DNA of 64,000 nt, taken from the NCBI RefSeq assembly GCF_001613505.1, contig NZ_BDCM01000010.1:248001-312000 (forward strand). Direction: 5' to 3'. The stretch comes from Nocardia mikamii NBRC 108933 (GTDB taxonomy: Bacteria > Actinomycetota > Actinomycetes > Mycobacteriales > Mycobacteriaceae). The notes under the pieces were generated by a model. It did not search any database. It saw nothing but the letters and a program-made list of their open reading frames with translations, and was not told where the DNA came from. This document shows positions 26,135-36,625 of the stretch, one piece after another; positions within the stretch are counted from its first letter, which is position 1, and each line of letters opens with the position of its first letter. A program made the translations under genes and the position numbers.

Positions 26135-26667
26135 ATGACCGAACGCAAACCGGCCCGCATGGGATTCGAATCCTGGATCGACAAGCAGATCCGCGAGGCG
26201 GCCGAGCGCGGCGAATTCGACAACTTGGCAGGCACCGGCAAACCCCTGCCCGGCATGGGCGAGCCGTACGACGAGAACTGGTGGCTGAACAACTACCTGC
26301 GCCGCGAGGGGGTCGGCGGTGAGGCGTTGCTGCCGACCTCGCTGACGCTGCGCCGCGATCTGGAGCGGTTAACCGAGCGGGTCGCGGACATGGACTCCGA
26401 GGCCGAGGTCCGCGCCTACGTCTCCGATCTCAACGCGCGCATCGTGGAATGGATCCGGATGCCACACGGACCGCACGTCCGCCTCGCCCCCGCGCGAGCC
26501 GACGAGGTCGTCGCACGCTGGCGCGCCGACCGGCGCATCCGGCAACGGCCGACCTCCGGAAGCGGAAAGACCTCTCCCGCAAGAACTTCCACGCACCATT
26601 GGGACGGCGGCCGACATCGCCCGCCGTGGTGGCGCCGACTGCTCCGCCGCGACACCCCCGGCGCCGC

Positions 26668-26671
<4 letters not shown>
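26135..26671 (+). CDS. DUF1992 (DnaJ-C28-like) protein
   Basis: This is a 178-residue cytosolic protein. The conserved segment MGFESWIDKQIREAAERGEFDNLAGTGKPLP (residues 9-39) followed by WWLNNYLRREG is diagnostic for DUF1992, the domain found in human DNAJC28 and bacterial YhdN-like proteins. The function is unknown. The Arg-rich C-terminus (WWRRLLRRD) may bind nucleic acid or membrane, by inference only. It converges on the PPOX gene with a 4-base overlap of 3' ends. Confidence 0.85.
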
Positions 26672-28631
<1,960 letters not shown>

Positions 28632-28964
28632 GGCTCCGCACGCCCGGCGCGGCTCGCGGAGGACGGTCCGGGGAGATCCCACCGCACACCGGGCGTCTCC
28701 GCGGGCGCCGCGAGCTCGATCCGCCGCGCCGAGGGCTCGAGGCGCGCCGTGCCGCTCGGTCGCCGCGGGGATCCCGGTAACATAGGCTGTGCCGACCGGC
28801 GGACCTCCGCCGACCGGCTTTGCGTTGTTGTTCGGCTCGTCCACTTGCGAAAGGAACCAGTTGTCACCCGCGTCCGAGGGCGCCACACAGGAGGGCTCCT
28901 CTACCGAGCCGGGTGACCAACCCGGCGCCTCCGTCTCCGCAGATCCTCCGTTACCCGGTGGGCG
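28632..28964 (+). promoter_or_regulatory. 333-bp leader/promoter region before the CNNM pair
   Basis: This gap is long for this compact window. It holds -10-like hexamers TAACAT (28778) and TAGGCT (28783), so a transcript from here would have a leader of about 170 bases. Hairpins are possible at GCCGGGT-GACCA... ACCCGGC (28908-28926) and in the repeat GCCGACCGGC (around 28790-28820). A short ORF with a ribosome site lies in it (28861-28983). No known riboswitch motif was recognised. Confidence 0.35.
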
Positions 28965-28983
28965 GTGCCGATCGTGTCCGTAG
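28861..28983 (+). CDS. Possible leader peptide ORF (40 codons)
   Basis: A TTG preceded by GAAAGGA at a 5-base spacing opens a 40-codon frame, beginning LSPASEGATQEGSSTEPGDQ and ending GGRCRSCP. It is Ser/Pro/Gly-rich with no membrane segment. It ends 19 bases inside the following CNNM gene in another frame, an arrangement suitable for translational coupling or attenuation. No family is recognised and it may be non-coding. Confidence 0.3.
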   Translation: MSPASEGATQEGSSTEPGDQPGASVSADPPLPGGRCRSCP

Positions 28984-30356
28984 TGCTCACCATCGTCAGC
29001 CTGCTGGGATTCATCGCGCTCACCGCGGGCACGGCGATCTTCGTCGCTGCCGAATTCTCGCTCACCGCACTCGAGCGCAGCACCGTCGAGGCGCACGCCC
29101 GCGAGGGTGACCGTCGCGCCCGTCAGGTTCGCCACGCGCATCGCACCCTGTCGTTCCAGCTGTCGGGCTCGCAGCTCGGCATTACCATCACCACCCTGGT
29201 CACCGGTTATATCGCCGAACCGGTGCTGGCCCGGCTCATCGAGCCGATCTGCACCGCACTCGGCGTCGGCCCGGGGACCGCGCAGGGCATTTCGCTGGTC
29301 ATCGCGCTGGTGCTGGCGACGTCGCTGTCGATGACCTACGGCGAGCTCGTCCCCAAGAACATCGCGATCGCCAAACCGCTGACCACCGCGCGGTGGACGG
29401 CCGGTCCGATGATCGTGTTCACCACGGTCTTCTCCTGGTTGATCAAACTGCTCAACGGCACCGCGAACTGGGCGGTCCGCCGGCTGGGCATCGAACCGGC
29501 CGAGGAGTTGCGGTCCGCACGCTCACCTCAGGAATTGGGTTCGCTGGTGCGCACCTCCGCCATGCGCGGCTCGCTCGATCAGCGCACCGCCCTCGTGGTG
29601 GACCGCTCGCTGCTGTTCGGTGAGCGCAGCGCCGAAGACCTCATGACGCCGCGGGTGAAGATCGAAACGCTGGATCAGAACGACACCATCACCGATCTCA
29701 TCGCCGCCGCCGGCCGCACCGGACTGTCTCGTTTTCCGGTCATCGACGGCGATCTCGACAACACCCTCGGCATCGTGCACGTCAAACAGGCGTTCCTGTA
29801 TCCGGGCGGGCAGCGCGGCACGATCGCGCTGTCCTCGATCGCGCGGCCGGTGCCGATCGTGCCCGCCAGCCTCGACGGTGACACCGTGCTGGAACGGGTG
29901 CGCGCCGACGGGATGCAGCTCGCGCTGGTCGTCGACGAATACGGCGGCACAGCGGGCCTGGTGACCATGGAGGACATCATCGAGGAGATCCTCGGCGACG
30001 TCCGCGACGAGCACGACGAGGAGGAACTCGACGTGCGCCGCACCGCCCTGGGCTGGAACTGTTCCGGCCTGTTGCGCATCGACGAGGTGTCGCGGGCCAC
30101 CGGCTACGACGCGCCCGAGGGTGAATACGACACCCTCGGCGGACTGGTCCTGACCACCCTGGGCCGGATTCCGGTGGCCGGCGACGAGGTGCTGCTGCCC
30201 ACCCCCAGCTCGGCCAACGGGCACGCGATGCAACCGCATACCCACGGCGGCTGGCTGGCCCGGGTGGAGCGAATGGACGGACGACGCATCGACCGGGTGC
30301 TGATGCAGCCGGTGGACGCCGATGCGGTGACGACGTGGGAGCTCAGCCATGGGTGA
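28965..30356 (+). CDS. CNNM/CorC-family membrane protein with CBS pair and C-terminal CorC domain
   Basis: This 463-residue hemolysin-family protein belongs to the CNNM (DUF21) class linked to Mg2+/Co2+ transport. Order: four-helix DUF21 domain (about 1-190, with AAEFSLTALERS, SGSQLGITITTLVTGY and GELVPKNIAIAKP), a CBS pair (about 205-345), and a CorC_HlyC domain to the end. It corresponds to Rv1842c. The GTG at 28965 lacks a strong ribosome site. Its 3' end overlaps the next CNNM gene by 8 bases, so the two are probably produced together and may form a heterodimer. Confidence 0.9.
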   Translation: MPIVSVVLTIVSLLGFIALTAGTAIFVAAEFSLTALERSTVEAHAREGDRRARQVRHAHRTLSFQLSGSQLGITITTLVTGYIAEPVLARLIEPICTALGVGPGTAQGISLVIALVLATSLSMTYGELVPKNIAIAKPLTTARWTAGPMIVFTTVFSWLIKLLNGTANWAVRRLGIEPAEELRSARSPQELGSLVRTSAMRGSLDQRTALVVDRSLLFGERSAEDLMTPRVKIETLDQNDTITDLIAAAGRTGLSRFPVIDGDLDNTLGIVHVKQAFLYPGGQRGTIALSSIARPVPIVPASLDGDTVLERVRADGMQLALVVDEYGGTAGLVTMEDIIEEILGDVRDEHDEEELDVRRTALGWNCSGLLRIDEVSRATGYDAPEGEYDTLGGLVLTTLGRIPVAGDEVLLPTPSSANGHAMQPHTHGGWLARVERMDGRRIDRVLMQPVDADAVTTWELSHG

Positions 30357-31413
30357 TCTGTTCGGACTGTTGCTGACCGTCGTCCTGCTCGGCGCCAACG
30401 CCTTCTTCGTCGGGGCGGAGTTCGCGCTCATTTCCGCCCGCCGCGACCGGCTGGAAACCCTTGCCGCCCAAGGCAAGCGGGGCGCCGGCACGGTGATCCG
30501 GGCGGCCGAGCATCTGTCGATGATGCTGGCCGCCGCTCAGCTGGGCATCACCATCTGCTCGCTGCTGCTGGGCCGCATCGGCGAACCGGCGATCGCGCAT
30601 CTGCTCGAGCGCCCGTTCGATCTGGTCGGCGTGCCGGATCAGCTGCTGCATCCGGTGGGATTCGCACTGGCCCTGGGCCTCGTGGTGATCCTGCACATGC
30701 TGATGGGCGAGATGATCCCGAAGAACATCGCCCTGGCCGGGCCGGAGCGGGTGGCGCTGCTGCTGGTCCCGATCATGCTGTGGTGGTTGCGCCTGGCCCG
30801 CCCGCTGATCGGCCTGTACAACCTGGCCGCCAATCTCACCCTGCGTGCGCTGCGCATCGAGCCCAAGGACGAGCTCGACGCCACGGTGTCGTCGGTGGAG
30901 CTGGCGGAGATGATCGGCGAATCCCGCTCGGAAGGTCTCATCGACGAGGAGGAACACCGCCGTCTCACCCAGGCGCTGGGCACCACCGACCGCATCGTCG
31001 CCGATGTGATGGTGCCGCTGGCCAAGACGCGGTGTGTGCCGCTGCGCGGTGACGGCACCACCCTCGGCGATATCGAATCCGCGGTCGCCGAGACCGGCTT
31101 CTCCCGCTATCCGGTGCGGGCAAGCGACGGCTCGCTGGTGGGCTATCTGCACGTCAAGGACGTGCTGGACAAGGTGGCCGACGATTCGGCCGGACCGTCG
31201 ACACCGATCCCGCGCACCGATATCCGGCCGCTGCCGACGTTGAGCATGGGCACCACGCTGTACGAGGCGCTGGCACGGTTGCGCCGCACCAACAGCCATC
31301 TGGGCCGGGTCATCGACACCCGCGGCAATACCGTCGGCATCGTCGCGCTCGAGGATCTGGTGGAAGAGTTCGTGGGCACCGTGCGCGATGCTACCCACCG
31401 GGTGGCGGAATGA
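30349..31413 (+). CDS. CNNM-family membrane protein with CBS pair, no CorC domain
   Basis: The second CNNM/DUF21 protein has 354 residues. It has GANAFFVGAEFALISARRDR in TM1, a QLGITICSLLLGRIGEP segment, GEMIPKNIALAGPE and a CBS pair (about 200-345), but ends without the CorC_HlyC domain of its neighbour. It corresponds to Rv1841c of M. tuberculosis. Overlap with the upstream gene (8 bases) and the downstream gene (4 bases, ATGA) shows a tightly coupled three-gene operon. The transported ion is inferred from the family only. Confidence 0.9.
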   Translation: MGDLFGLLLTVVLLGANAFFVGAEFALISARRDRLETLAAQGKRGAGTVIRAAEHLSMMLAAAQLGITICSLLLGRIGEPAIAHLLERPFDLVGVPDQLLHPVGFALALGLVVILHMLMGEMIPKNIALAGPERVALLLVPIMLWWLRLARPLIGLYNLAANLTLRALRIEPKDELDATVSSVELAEMIGESRSEGLIDEEEHRRLTQALGTTDRIVADVMVPLAKTRCVPLRGDGTTLGDIESAVAETGFSRYPVRASDGSLVGYLHVKDVLDKVADDSAGPSTPIPRTDIRPLPTLSMGTTLYEALARLRRTNSHLGRVIDTRGNTVGIVALEDLVEEFVGTVRDATHRVAE

Positions 31414-32312
31414 CCGTGGACGCGACACCGGCTGCGGCGCAAGGGCTTCGGGTCCTGCCACCGGACCGATGGCGGGCCCGGGCACAGGCGCATCGGGAAC
31501 GGGTCGACGAGATGGTCGGCCCCTACCTGCGGCAACGCGCCCACGGCGGCAAACATCCCGTGATCGACTTCCTGTTCACCTATTACGGTCACAAACCTGC
31601 CCAGCTGCGCCGCTGGCATCCGGGTTTCGGCGTGGCGCTCGCCGACGCCGAGGAATACGCGCAGCGTCGCGGCTATCACCGGGTCGAGACGCCCGGCGGA
31701 CCGGTTCGGACCGCCGACCCGGCCTTCCTCGACCGCCGCCGCGACACCGTGGAATTCGTCGCCGCCCTGCTGTCGGCGACCGCGGACCGGCCGGCGCACC
31801 TGTCCTGCTTCGGATTACACGAGTGGGCGATGGTCTACCGCAGCGACGACGTGCGCCACCGGCAGGTCCCGCTGCGGCTCGGACGTGCCGGTACCGACGC
31901 CGTGGTCGAGTCGATGTCGTTGCGCTGCACGCACTTCGACGCCTTCCGCTTCTTCACCCCCCAGGCCGCGCCGCGCAATACCGAACAACTCACGCGGCAG
32001 GACCAGGTCCGCCGGGAACAGCCCGGTTGCCTGCACGCGGGCATGGATTTGTACAAGTGGGCGTTCAAACTGGTCCCGCTGATCGATTCGGATCTGCTGC
32101 TGGACTGTTTCGCCCTCGCCTGTGCCGCCCGCGAGATCGACATGCGCGCCAGCCCCTACGACCTCACCGACTACGGCTATCAGCCGATCGCCATCGAAAC
32201 CCCCGGCGGCCGTGCGGAATACGTCCGCGCTCAATCCGAGCTGGCCCGGCGGGCGGAGCCGCTGCGCACCGAACTGCTCGGCCGCTGCCGGGCCCTGCTC
32301 GCGTCGTCCTGA
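31410..32312 (+). CDS. Protein annotated in actinobacteria as 3-methyladenine DNA glycosylase
   Basis: This is a cytosolic protein of 300 residues. The segment KHPVIDFLFTYYGHKP followed by AQLRRWHPGFGVAL (about residues 49-79) and later LHAGMDLYKWAFKLVPLIDSDLLLDCF is shared, to my recollection, with actinobacterial proteins named 3-methyladenine DNA glycosylase. I do not see a helix-hairpin-helix motif with catalytic Asp, so the enzymatic name is unproven. It overlaps the CNNM gene by 4 bases and probably depends on it for translation. DNA repair beside membrane CBS proteins is an odd pairing. Confidence 0.55.
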   Translation: MTVDATPAAAQGLRVLPPDRWRARAQAHRERVDEMVGPYLRQRAHGGKHPVIDFLFTYYGHKPAQLRRWHPGFGVALADAEEYAQRRGYHRVETPGGPVRTADPAFLDRRRDTVEFVAALLSATADRPAHLSCFGLHEWAMVYRSDDVRHRQVPLRLGRAGTDAVVESMSLRCTHFDAFRFFTPQAAPRNTEQLTRQDQVRREQPGCLHAGMDLYKWAFKLVPLIDSDLLLDCFALACAAREIDMRASPYDLTDYGYQPIAIETPGGRAEYVRAQSELARRAEPLRTELLGRCRALLASS

Positions 32313-32328
32313 CCGCGCGGTGGGCGGT

Positions 32329-32802
32329 TCAGCTCGCGCGCCGGATACTCAATTCCGCTGTGGCGTCGTAGATCCACGACATATCCGCCGCCGCGAAGTC
32401 CGCCAGCCAGGTGGGCGGCGCCGCGGAGCTGAGGGTCTCGAAGTTCCAGTAGTCCTTCCACAGCGAGACGCGCCCGTCGCGCACGCGGTGCACCGAGACG
32501 AAGGGCAGTTCGGCGCGTTCGCCGGTCGGCCACACCCAGGTTTCGGAGTGCTCGTAGATCACATCCGGGCCGTCGGCGACCAGCAATCCGTCGTGATTGG
32601 TGTATTCGGCCAGCCCCGCCAGCCCGATACGCAGGCGCTTGACGGTATCGGCGGATCCCTTCGCCGCCAGCGTGGGACCGGTCGGCACGTCGAGGTAGAT
32701 ACAGTCCTCGGTGAGCGATGCGGCCACCGCGTCCCAGTCGCGCCGGGCCAGTGCCGCCCACAGCCGCAGCACGACCTCCCGCGGTTCGTCGTTGCCGGAC
32801 AT
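32329..32802 (-). CDS. NTF2/limonene-epoxide-hydrolase-like protein
   Basis: This 157-residue single-domain protein is of the NTF2-like fold. Features are VLRLWAALARRDWDAVAASLTEDCIYLDVP, the usual start of SnoaL/LEH-type proteins (residues 10-40), and HRVRDGRVSLWKDYWNFE near the end. A clear Asp-Arg-Asp triad of limonene-epoxide hydrolase cannot be assigned by eye, so no reaction is proposed. AGGAAAG lies upstream of the ATG. It is followed on the same strand side by a second, secreted NTF2-like protein gene upstream at 33300-32860. Confidence 0.65.
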   Translation of the reverse strand: MSGNDEPREVVLRLWAALARRDWDAVAASLTEDCIYLDVPTGPTLAAKGSADTVKRLRIGLAGLAEYTNHDGLLVADGPDVIYEHSETWVWPTGERAELPFVSVHRVRDGRVSLWKDYWNFETLSSAAPPTWLADFAAADMSWIYDATAELSIRRAS

Positions 32803-32859
32803 ATCTTTCCTCGCTCTCCGGTTGTGTTCCGGTGCTTTCCGATCCCGCGCCGCGCGCGG

Positions 32860-33300
32860 TCACACCACCGGGTCGATGGTGGCGTTGATGGTGTGGATGG
32901 TGCCGTCGGGAATGACGAAGGTTTCGGTGATGTCGACGGTCATCAGCCGCACGCCGGCGACACCGGAGTCGAGCAGATAGCGTGCGGTCACCACATCACC
33001 GCATTCGGTCATTCGTAGTTCGCGGATGTCCTGAATTACCGAATACTGGACGCCGTGATTCAGTTCCTGAGTCAGCTGCGGCCCCGAATAGCCGGTTTTC
33101 AGCCCGGCTTCGACACGGGTGGCGTCCGGCGCGAACGGCACGGCACTCGCATCGTGTGAAACCAGCGCGTCGATATATGCGCGGGCGACGGCCTGCCGGG
33201 GCGTATCGGCCGGATTCGGTGCTGCCGCAGCCATTCCCACTCCGGCGTTCAACGCGGCAGCCACCGCACCCGATATGACTGCAACGTGTTTCATTCCCAT
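32860..33300 (-). CDS. Secreted NTF2-like protein of unknown function
   Basis: The 146-residue product starts MGMKHVAVISGAVAAALNAG, a Sec signal peptide with a probable cleavage after AAAA (about residue 27). The mature part (DTPRQAVARAYIDALVSHDASAVPFAPDATRVEAG) has the pattern of small NTF2/SnoaL proteins. The ATG at 33300 is chosen over upstream starts because only this gives a signal peptide. It is the first gene of a pair with the NTF2-like protein at 32329 (57-base gap). Function unknown. Confidence 0.65.
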   Translation of the reverse strand: MGMKHVAVISGAVAAALNAGVGMAAAAPNPADTPRQAVARAYIDALVSHDASAVPFAPDATRVEAGLKTGYSGPQLTQELNHGVQYSVIQDIRELRMTECGDVVTARYLLDSGVAGVRLMTVDITETFVIPDGTIHTINATIDPVV

Positions 33301-33490
33301 GCGCAGAGTTTGTCTCACGTGTTGCTGCCGCGCAACAGCTCGGAACACCCGGACCGCATTCGCCGAAAACCGACCCGGTGAGAAGGTGGCTGAGCTACCG
33401 TTTCGATGCGTTGCCCGCAACCGGCGGTACCGATTATCTCGGCGGCGGTGACGCTCAGCCCGTTTCACTGTGGAAGGTGGGGGTCCCGCA

Positions 33491-35068
33491 ATGACGCGGA
33501 GGTCTGGCAGACGCACGCCCAAACCACTCATCGCCGCGGCCGTGGCCGTGCTCGCGGCCGCGATCCTGCCGGTCGGCGGGGCCTCGGCGGATCTGCAATC
33601 CGATATCGCCACCCAGGTGCAGGAATTCCTCGATATCGGCAAGGTCGCGGTGCCCCCGGCCGACTGCGGCCCGGGCTCGCGGCCCGAAACCGGTATGCAG
33701 GGTGACGTGCCGGCCGCCGACCGCGCCTCCGGCCGCAGCACGCAGGGCTATACCTGCAATATGTCGTTCGTCAGCGGATACGCCGGCCACGGCGCCGGCA
33801 TCACCTCGACCACCTACGATCACTGCTCCTACACCGGCTCGTTCTTCCCCGGCGATCTGCTCGGCCCCGCTCAGGGCGTGCAGGTGATCGATGCCTCCGA
33901 CCCGGCGCATCCGGTGTTGAGCACCACCCTCACCGAACCGGCGATGATGGCCGGCACCTGGGAGAGCCTGAAGGTCAACACCGTGCGGAAACTGCTGGTG
34001 GGCACCGGCGTTCCGTTCCTGGAGGGCACCGGCTACCTGTCGGTCTACGACATCTCCGACTGTGCGCATCCGCGGTTGCTCAACCCGGGGCCGGGCACCG
34101 ATCTGACCATGCCCCTGCCCATCACCACCCACGAGGGCGGCTTCTCCCCCGACGGCCGCACCTACTGGGCCTCGGGCATCGCGCCCGGATTCGTCAGCGC
34201 GGTCGACCTCACCGATCCGGCGAATCCGCACGTGATCTGGCAGGGACTCACCGGCATCGAGGCGCACGGCTTCGGCATCAGTCCCGACGGCAACCGCATG
34301 TATCTGTCGGCGCTGGGCGGATTCACCGTGCTCGATATCAGCGCGGTGCAGCGTCGCGATCCGAATCCACAGGTCGACCACATCGGCCGGGTGTTCTGGA
34401 CCGACGGCTGGGCGACCCAGCACAGTGTGCCGGTCAGCTACGACGGCAAACCCTATCTGTTCACCGTCGACGAGGCGGGAGCCGGCGGGGTGAAACTGGT
34501 CGACGTCTCCGACGAGAACAATCCCAAGGTCGTCGAGAAGATCAAGTTGCGGATCGATCTGCCGGAGAATCAGGACAGCATGCTCGCGTCCTCGATGGGC
34601 GGGTCGGTGTTCTCCTATGATCCGCACTACTGCGCGGCCGACCGGCCCGAGAATCCGACGGCGCTGGCCTGCGGATGGGAATCGTCCGGCATCCGGGTGT
34701 TCGATGTGCGCGATCCGTTCCGGGTGCACGAGATCGCCTATTTCAATCCCCCCGCCCGGACCGGACAGAATCTGCAATTGTGGAACTCCCCGCACGCGCT
34801 GGGTTCCCTGATCGGACCGCCGGCGCTGGAAGGCTTTTCGGTGGCGCGCGCCATTCTGGACGGCAAATTCGATCCGGCTCAGGCCTTGTCGCCGCGCACC
34901 GGGATGCTGGCCTTCGGTGACGTGTCCTCGGACTGGTGTTTCGCGCCGCCGGAATGGCACGGCAGCCAGCTGTGGACCTCCTGCAACGACAACGGTTTCA
35001 TGGTGTTGCAACTGGACAACGACGTGTATTCACCACCCGCCGACCAGCGGTCGATCGTGGGGTCCTAG
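33491..35068 (+). CDS. Secreted LVIVD-repeat beta-propeller protein
   Basis: This exported protein has 525 residues. A Sec signal peptide (RRTPKPLIAAAVAVLAAAIL) is cut near ASA. Repeated segments of the form 'VQVIDASDPAHP', 'LSVYDISDCAHP', 'VSAVDLTDPANP', 'VKLVDVSDENNP' and 'IRVFDVRDPFRV' are LVIVD repeats, which build a propeller. Several Cys residues suggest disulfides. Such proteins are cell-surface or extracellular, with unknown ligand. Its stop codon abuts the start of a DUF305 gene. GTG at 33470 is the alternative start. Confidence 0.75.
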   Translation: MTRRSGRRTPKPLIAAAVAVLAAAILPVGGASADLQSDIATQVQEFLDIGKVAVPPADCGPGSRPETGMQGDVPAADRASGRSTQGYTCNMSFVSGYAGHGAGITSTTYDHCSYTGSFFPGDLLGPAQGVQVIDASDPAHPVLSTTLTEPAMMAGTWESLKVNTVRKLLVGTGVPFLEGTGYLSVYDISDCAHPRLLNPGPGTDLTMPLPITTHEGGFSPDGRTYWASGIAPGFVSAVDLTDPANPHVIWQGLTGIEAHGFGISPDGNRMYLSALGGFTVLDISAVQRRDPNPQVDHIGRVFWTDGWATQHSVPVSYDGKPYLFTVDEAGAGGVKLVDVSDENNPKVVEKIKLRIDLPENQDSMLASSMGGSVFSYDPHYCAADRPENPTALACGWESSGIRVFDVRDPFRVHEIAYFNPPARTGQNLQLWNSPHALGSLIGPPALEGFSVARAILDGKFDPAQALSPRTGMLAFGDVSSDWCFAPPEWHGSQLWTSCNDNGFMVLQLDNDVYSPPADQRSIVGS

Positions 35069-35716
35069 ATGTCGCGGTGGCCAACCTGGGGGTCCTGTGC
35101 GGCGGCGGCGTTGATCCTGCTGGTGATCGGCGCCGCGTTGCGCCCTATCGTCCTGCCCGAGAAGCACACCGCCGCACCGGTTCTCGATGCCACCGAAATC
35201 GGCTTCGCCCAGGATATGACGGCTCATCACCAGCAGGCGATCCAGATGGTGCAACGCCTGGATCCCGGGGTGGACCCCCAGGTATCGCGGCTGGCGCAGC
35301 AGATCGACCAGTCACAGCGGGTGGAGATCGGCACGATGCTCGGATGGCTGCGCCTGGCGAACGCCGCTCCGACAGCGGGCCGGCCGATGGCCTGGATGAC
35401 GTCGGATACGACTGCGGCTCATCATCATTCGATGAGCACGACGTCTGCTGCCGTCTCGCCCGGCATGCCGGGGATGGCGACCATGGCCGAACTCGATCAG
35501 CTCTCGGCCGCTCGCGGACGCGATGCGGAAGTCCTGTTCCTGCAATTGATGTACCGCCACCACCAGGGTGGTATCGCGATGGCTCGCGCCGCCGATCAGC
35601 AGATCGCCTCCGGGCCGGTGAAGGAACAGGCCCGGGCCATGCTCGTCGCCCAGAGTCAGGAGACCGGGTTGATCGCGCTGATGCTGAACCAGCGTGGGGC
35701 ACAACCACTGCCGTAG
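35069..35716 (+). CDS. DUF305 protein, exported
   Basis: The 215-residue product has one N-terminal hydrophobic helix (CAAAALILLVIGAALRPIVL, about 9-28) acting as a signal anchor, then the DUF305 domain. The hallmark FAQDMTAHHQQAIQMVQ is near residue 47, and a second RHHQGGIAMA near 165. Histidine/methionine clusters (HHHSM, PGMPGM) in between suggest copper or other metal binding, as proposed for the ferritin-like DUF305 fold. It begins directly at the LVIVD gene stop with no gap, so both are made from one message and probably act at the cell surface together. Confidence 0.85.
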   Translation: MSRWPTWGSCAAAALILLVIGAALRPIVLPEKHTAAPVLDATEIGFAQDMTAHHQQAIQMVQRLDPGVDPQVSRLAQQIDQSQRVEIGTMLGWLRLANAAPTAGRPMAWMTSDTTAAHHHSMSTTSAAVSPGMPGMATMAELDQLSAARGRDAEVLFLQLMYRHHQGGIAMARAADQQIASGPVKEQARAMLVAQSQETGLIALMLNQRGAQPLP

Positions 35717-35884
35717 CACGATCCGCGGTGTACGCCGTGGTAGTGGCACACAACGGCGGTGACCACCGGTTTCCCCTCTGCAAGAGGGCCGCTCCGTCGG
35801 CGCAAATGTTCGGCCGGCGCCTCGATGTCGGTGGGTACCGCTATGGTCGCTGCGTCGGCACACGATCGAGAGGTTCGAACGCGG

Positions 35885-36598
35885 ATGACTGTCGGTACGG
35901 CGATCACCATTCCTCCCCATGTCCACGGCTATCCGGATCTGGCGTTCGGCGGCTACGTGGCAGGCATGCTCGCCGATCGGGTCGGCGGTGAGGTGCGCGT
36001 CGACTTCCGGCGCGGTGTGCCGGTACGGACGCCGGTCCTGATCACCGATTCCGAATCGGGCAGTGTGCTTACCGATTCCGGCGGCACGGTCCTCGCCGAG
36101 GCGAGCCCGGGCTCGGTGGAATTGGCCGTCACACCCCCACCCAGCTGGGAACAGGCGGTTGTCGCGTCTCGAGATTCGTTCGACGCGGGCCGTCCCATAC
36201 CCGACTGCTACGGCTGCGGCACCGCGAATTCGCCGGGGCGGGGGCTGCGCCTGTATCCGTGGCGGCTGCGCGACCAGGACCTCGTCGCGGCCGCCTGGGT
36301 GCCCGATGCCGAATTGGCCGGGCCCGGCGGACATCTGACCACGGAGAACGTCTGGTCGGCCGTCGACTGTCCCGGCGGATGGGCAGCCATCGAACTGTCC
36401 GGAATGCGGCCCGGCGGCGTCACGGCCGCGCTCACCACCCGCCGCATCGGGCCGGTGCGCGCCGGGGAAAAGTACCTGGTGTGGGCCTGGCCGATCGCCG
36501 CCTCCGGGCGCAAACACACTGTCGGCGTAGCCATTTCCACCCCGAAGGGCGATCTGCGCGTCCTGGCCGAAGCCCTGTGGATCGAGCCCCGGCAGTAG
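35885..36598 (+). CDS. Hotdog-like protein of unknown function
   Basis: The 237-residue cytosolic protein appears to be built from two hotdog-like halves: GYPDLAFGGYVAGMLADRVGG (about 13-33) resembles the central helix of hotdog thioesterases, and TTENVWSAVDCPGGWAAIEL (about 150-170) the same element again. A CYGCG cluster at about residue 103 (DCYGCGTANSPGRGL) lies between. No catalytic motif can be assigned. GAGAGG lies 9 bases before the ATG at 35885. It converges on the TetR gene at 36626. Confidence 0.6.
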   Translation: MTVGTAITIPPHVHGYPDLAFGGYVAGMLADRVGGEVRVDFRRGVPVRTPVLITDSESGSVLTDSGGTVLAEASPGSVELAVTPPPSWEQAVVASRDSFDAGRPIPDCYGCGTANSPGRGLRLYPWRLRDQDLVAAAWVPDAELAGPGGHLTTENVWSAVDCPGGWAAIELSGMRPGGVTAALTTRRIGPVRAGEKYLVWAWPIAASGRKHTVGVAISTPKGDLRVLAEALWIEPRQ

Positions 36599-36625
36599 CT
36601 TTTCCTCCGCCTCGCGTTCGTTCGC

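Noticed and set aside
28632..28964. M-box or ykoY-type metal riboswitch before the CNNM gene
   Set aside because: No conserved core of either class could be recognised by eye; kept only as an uncharacterised leader.
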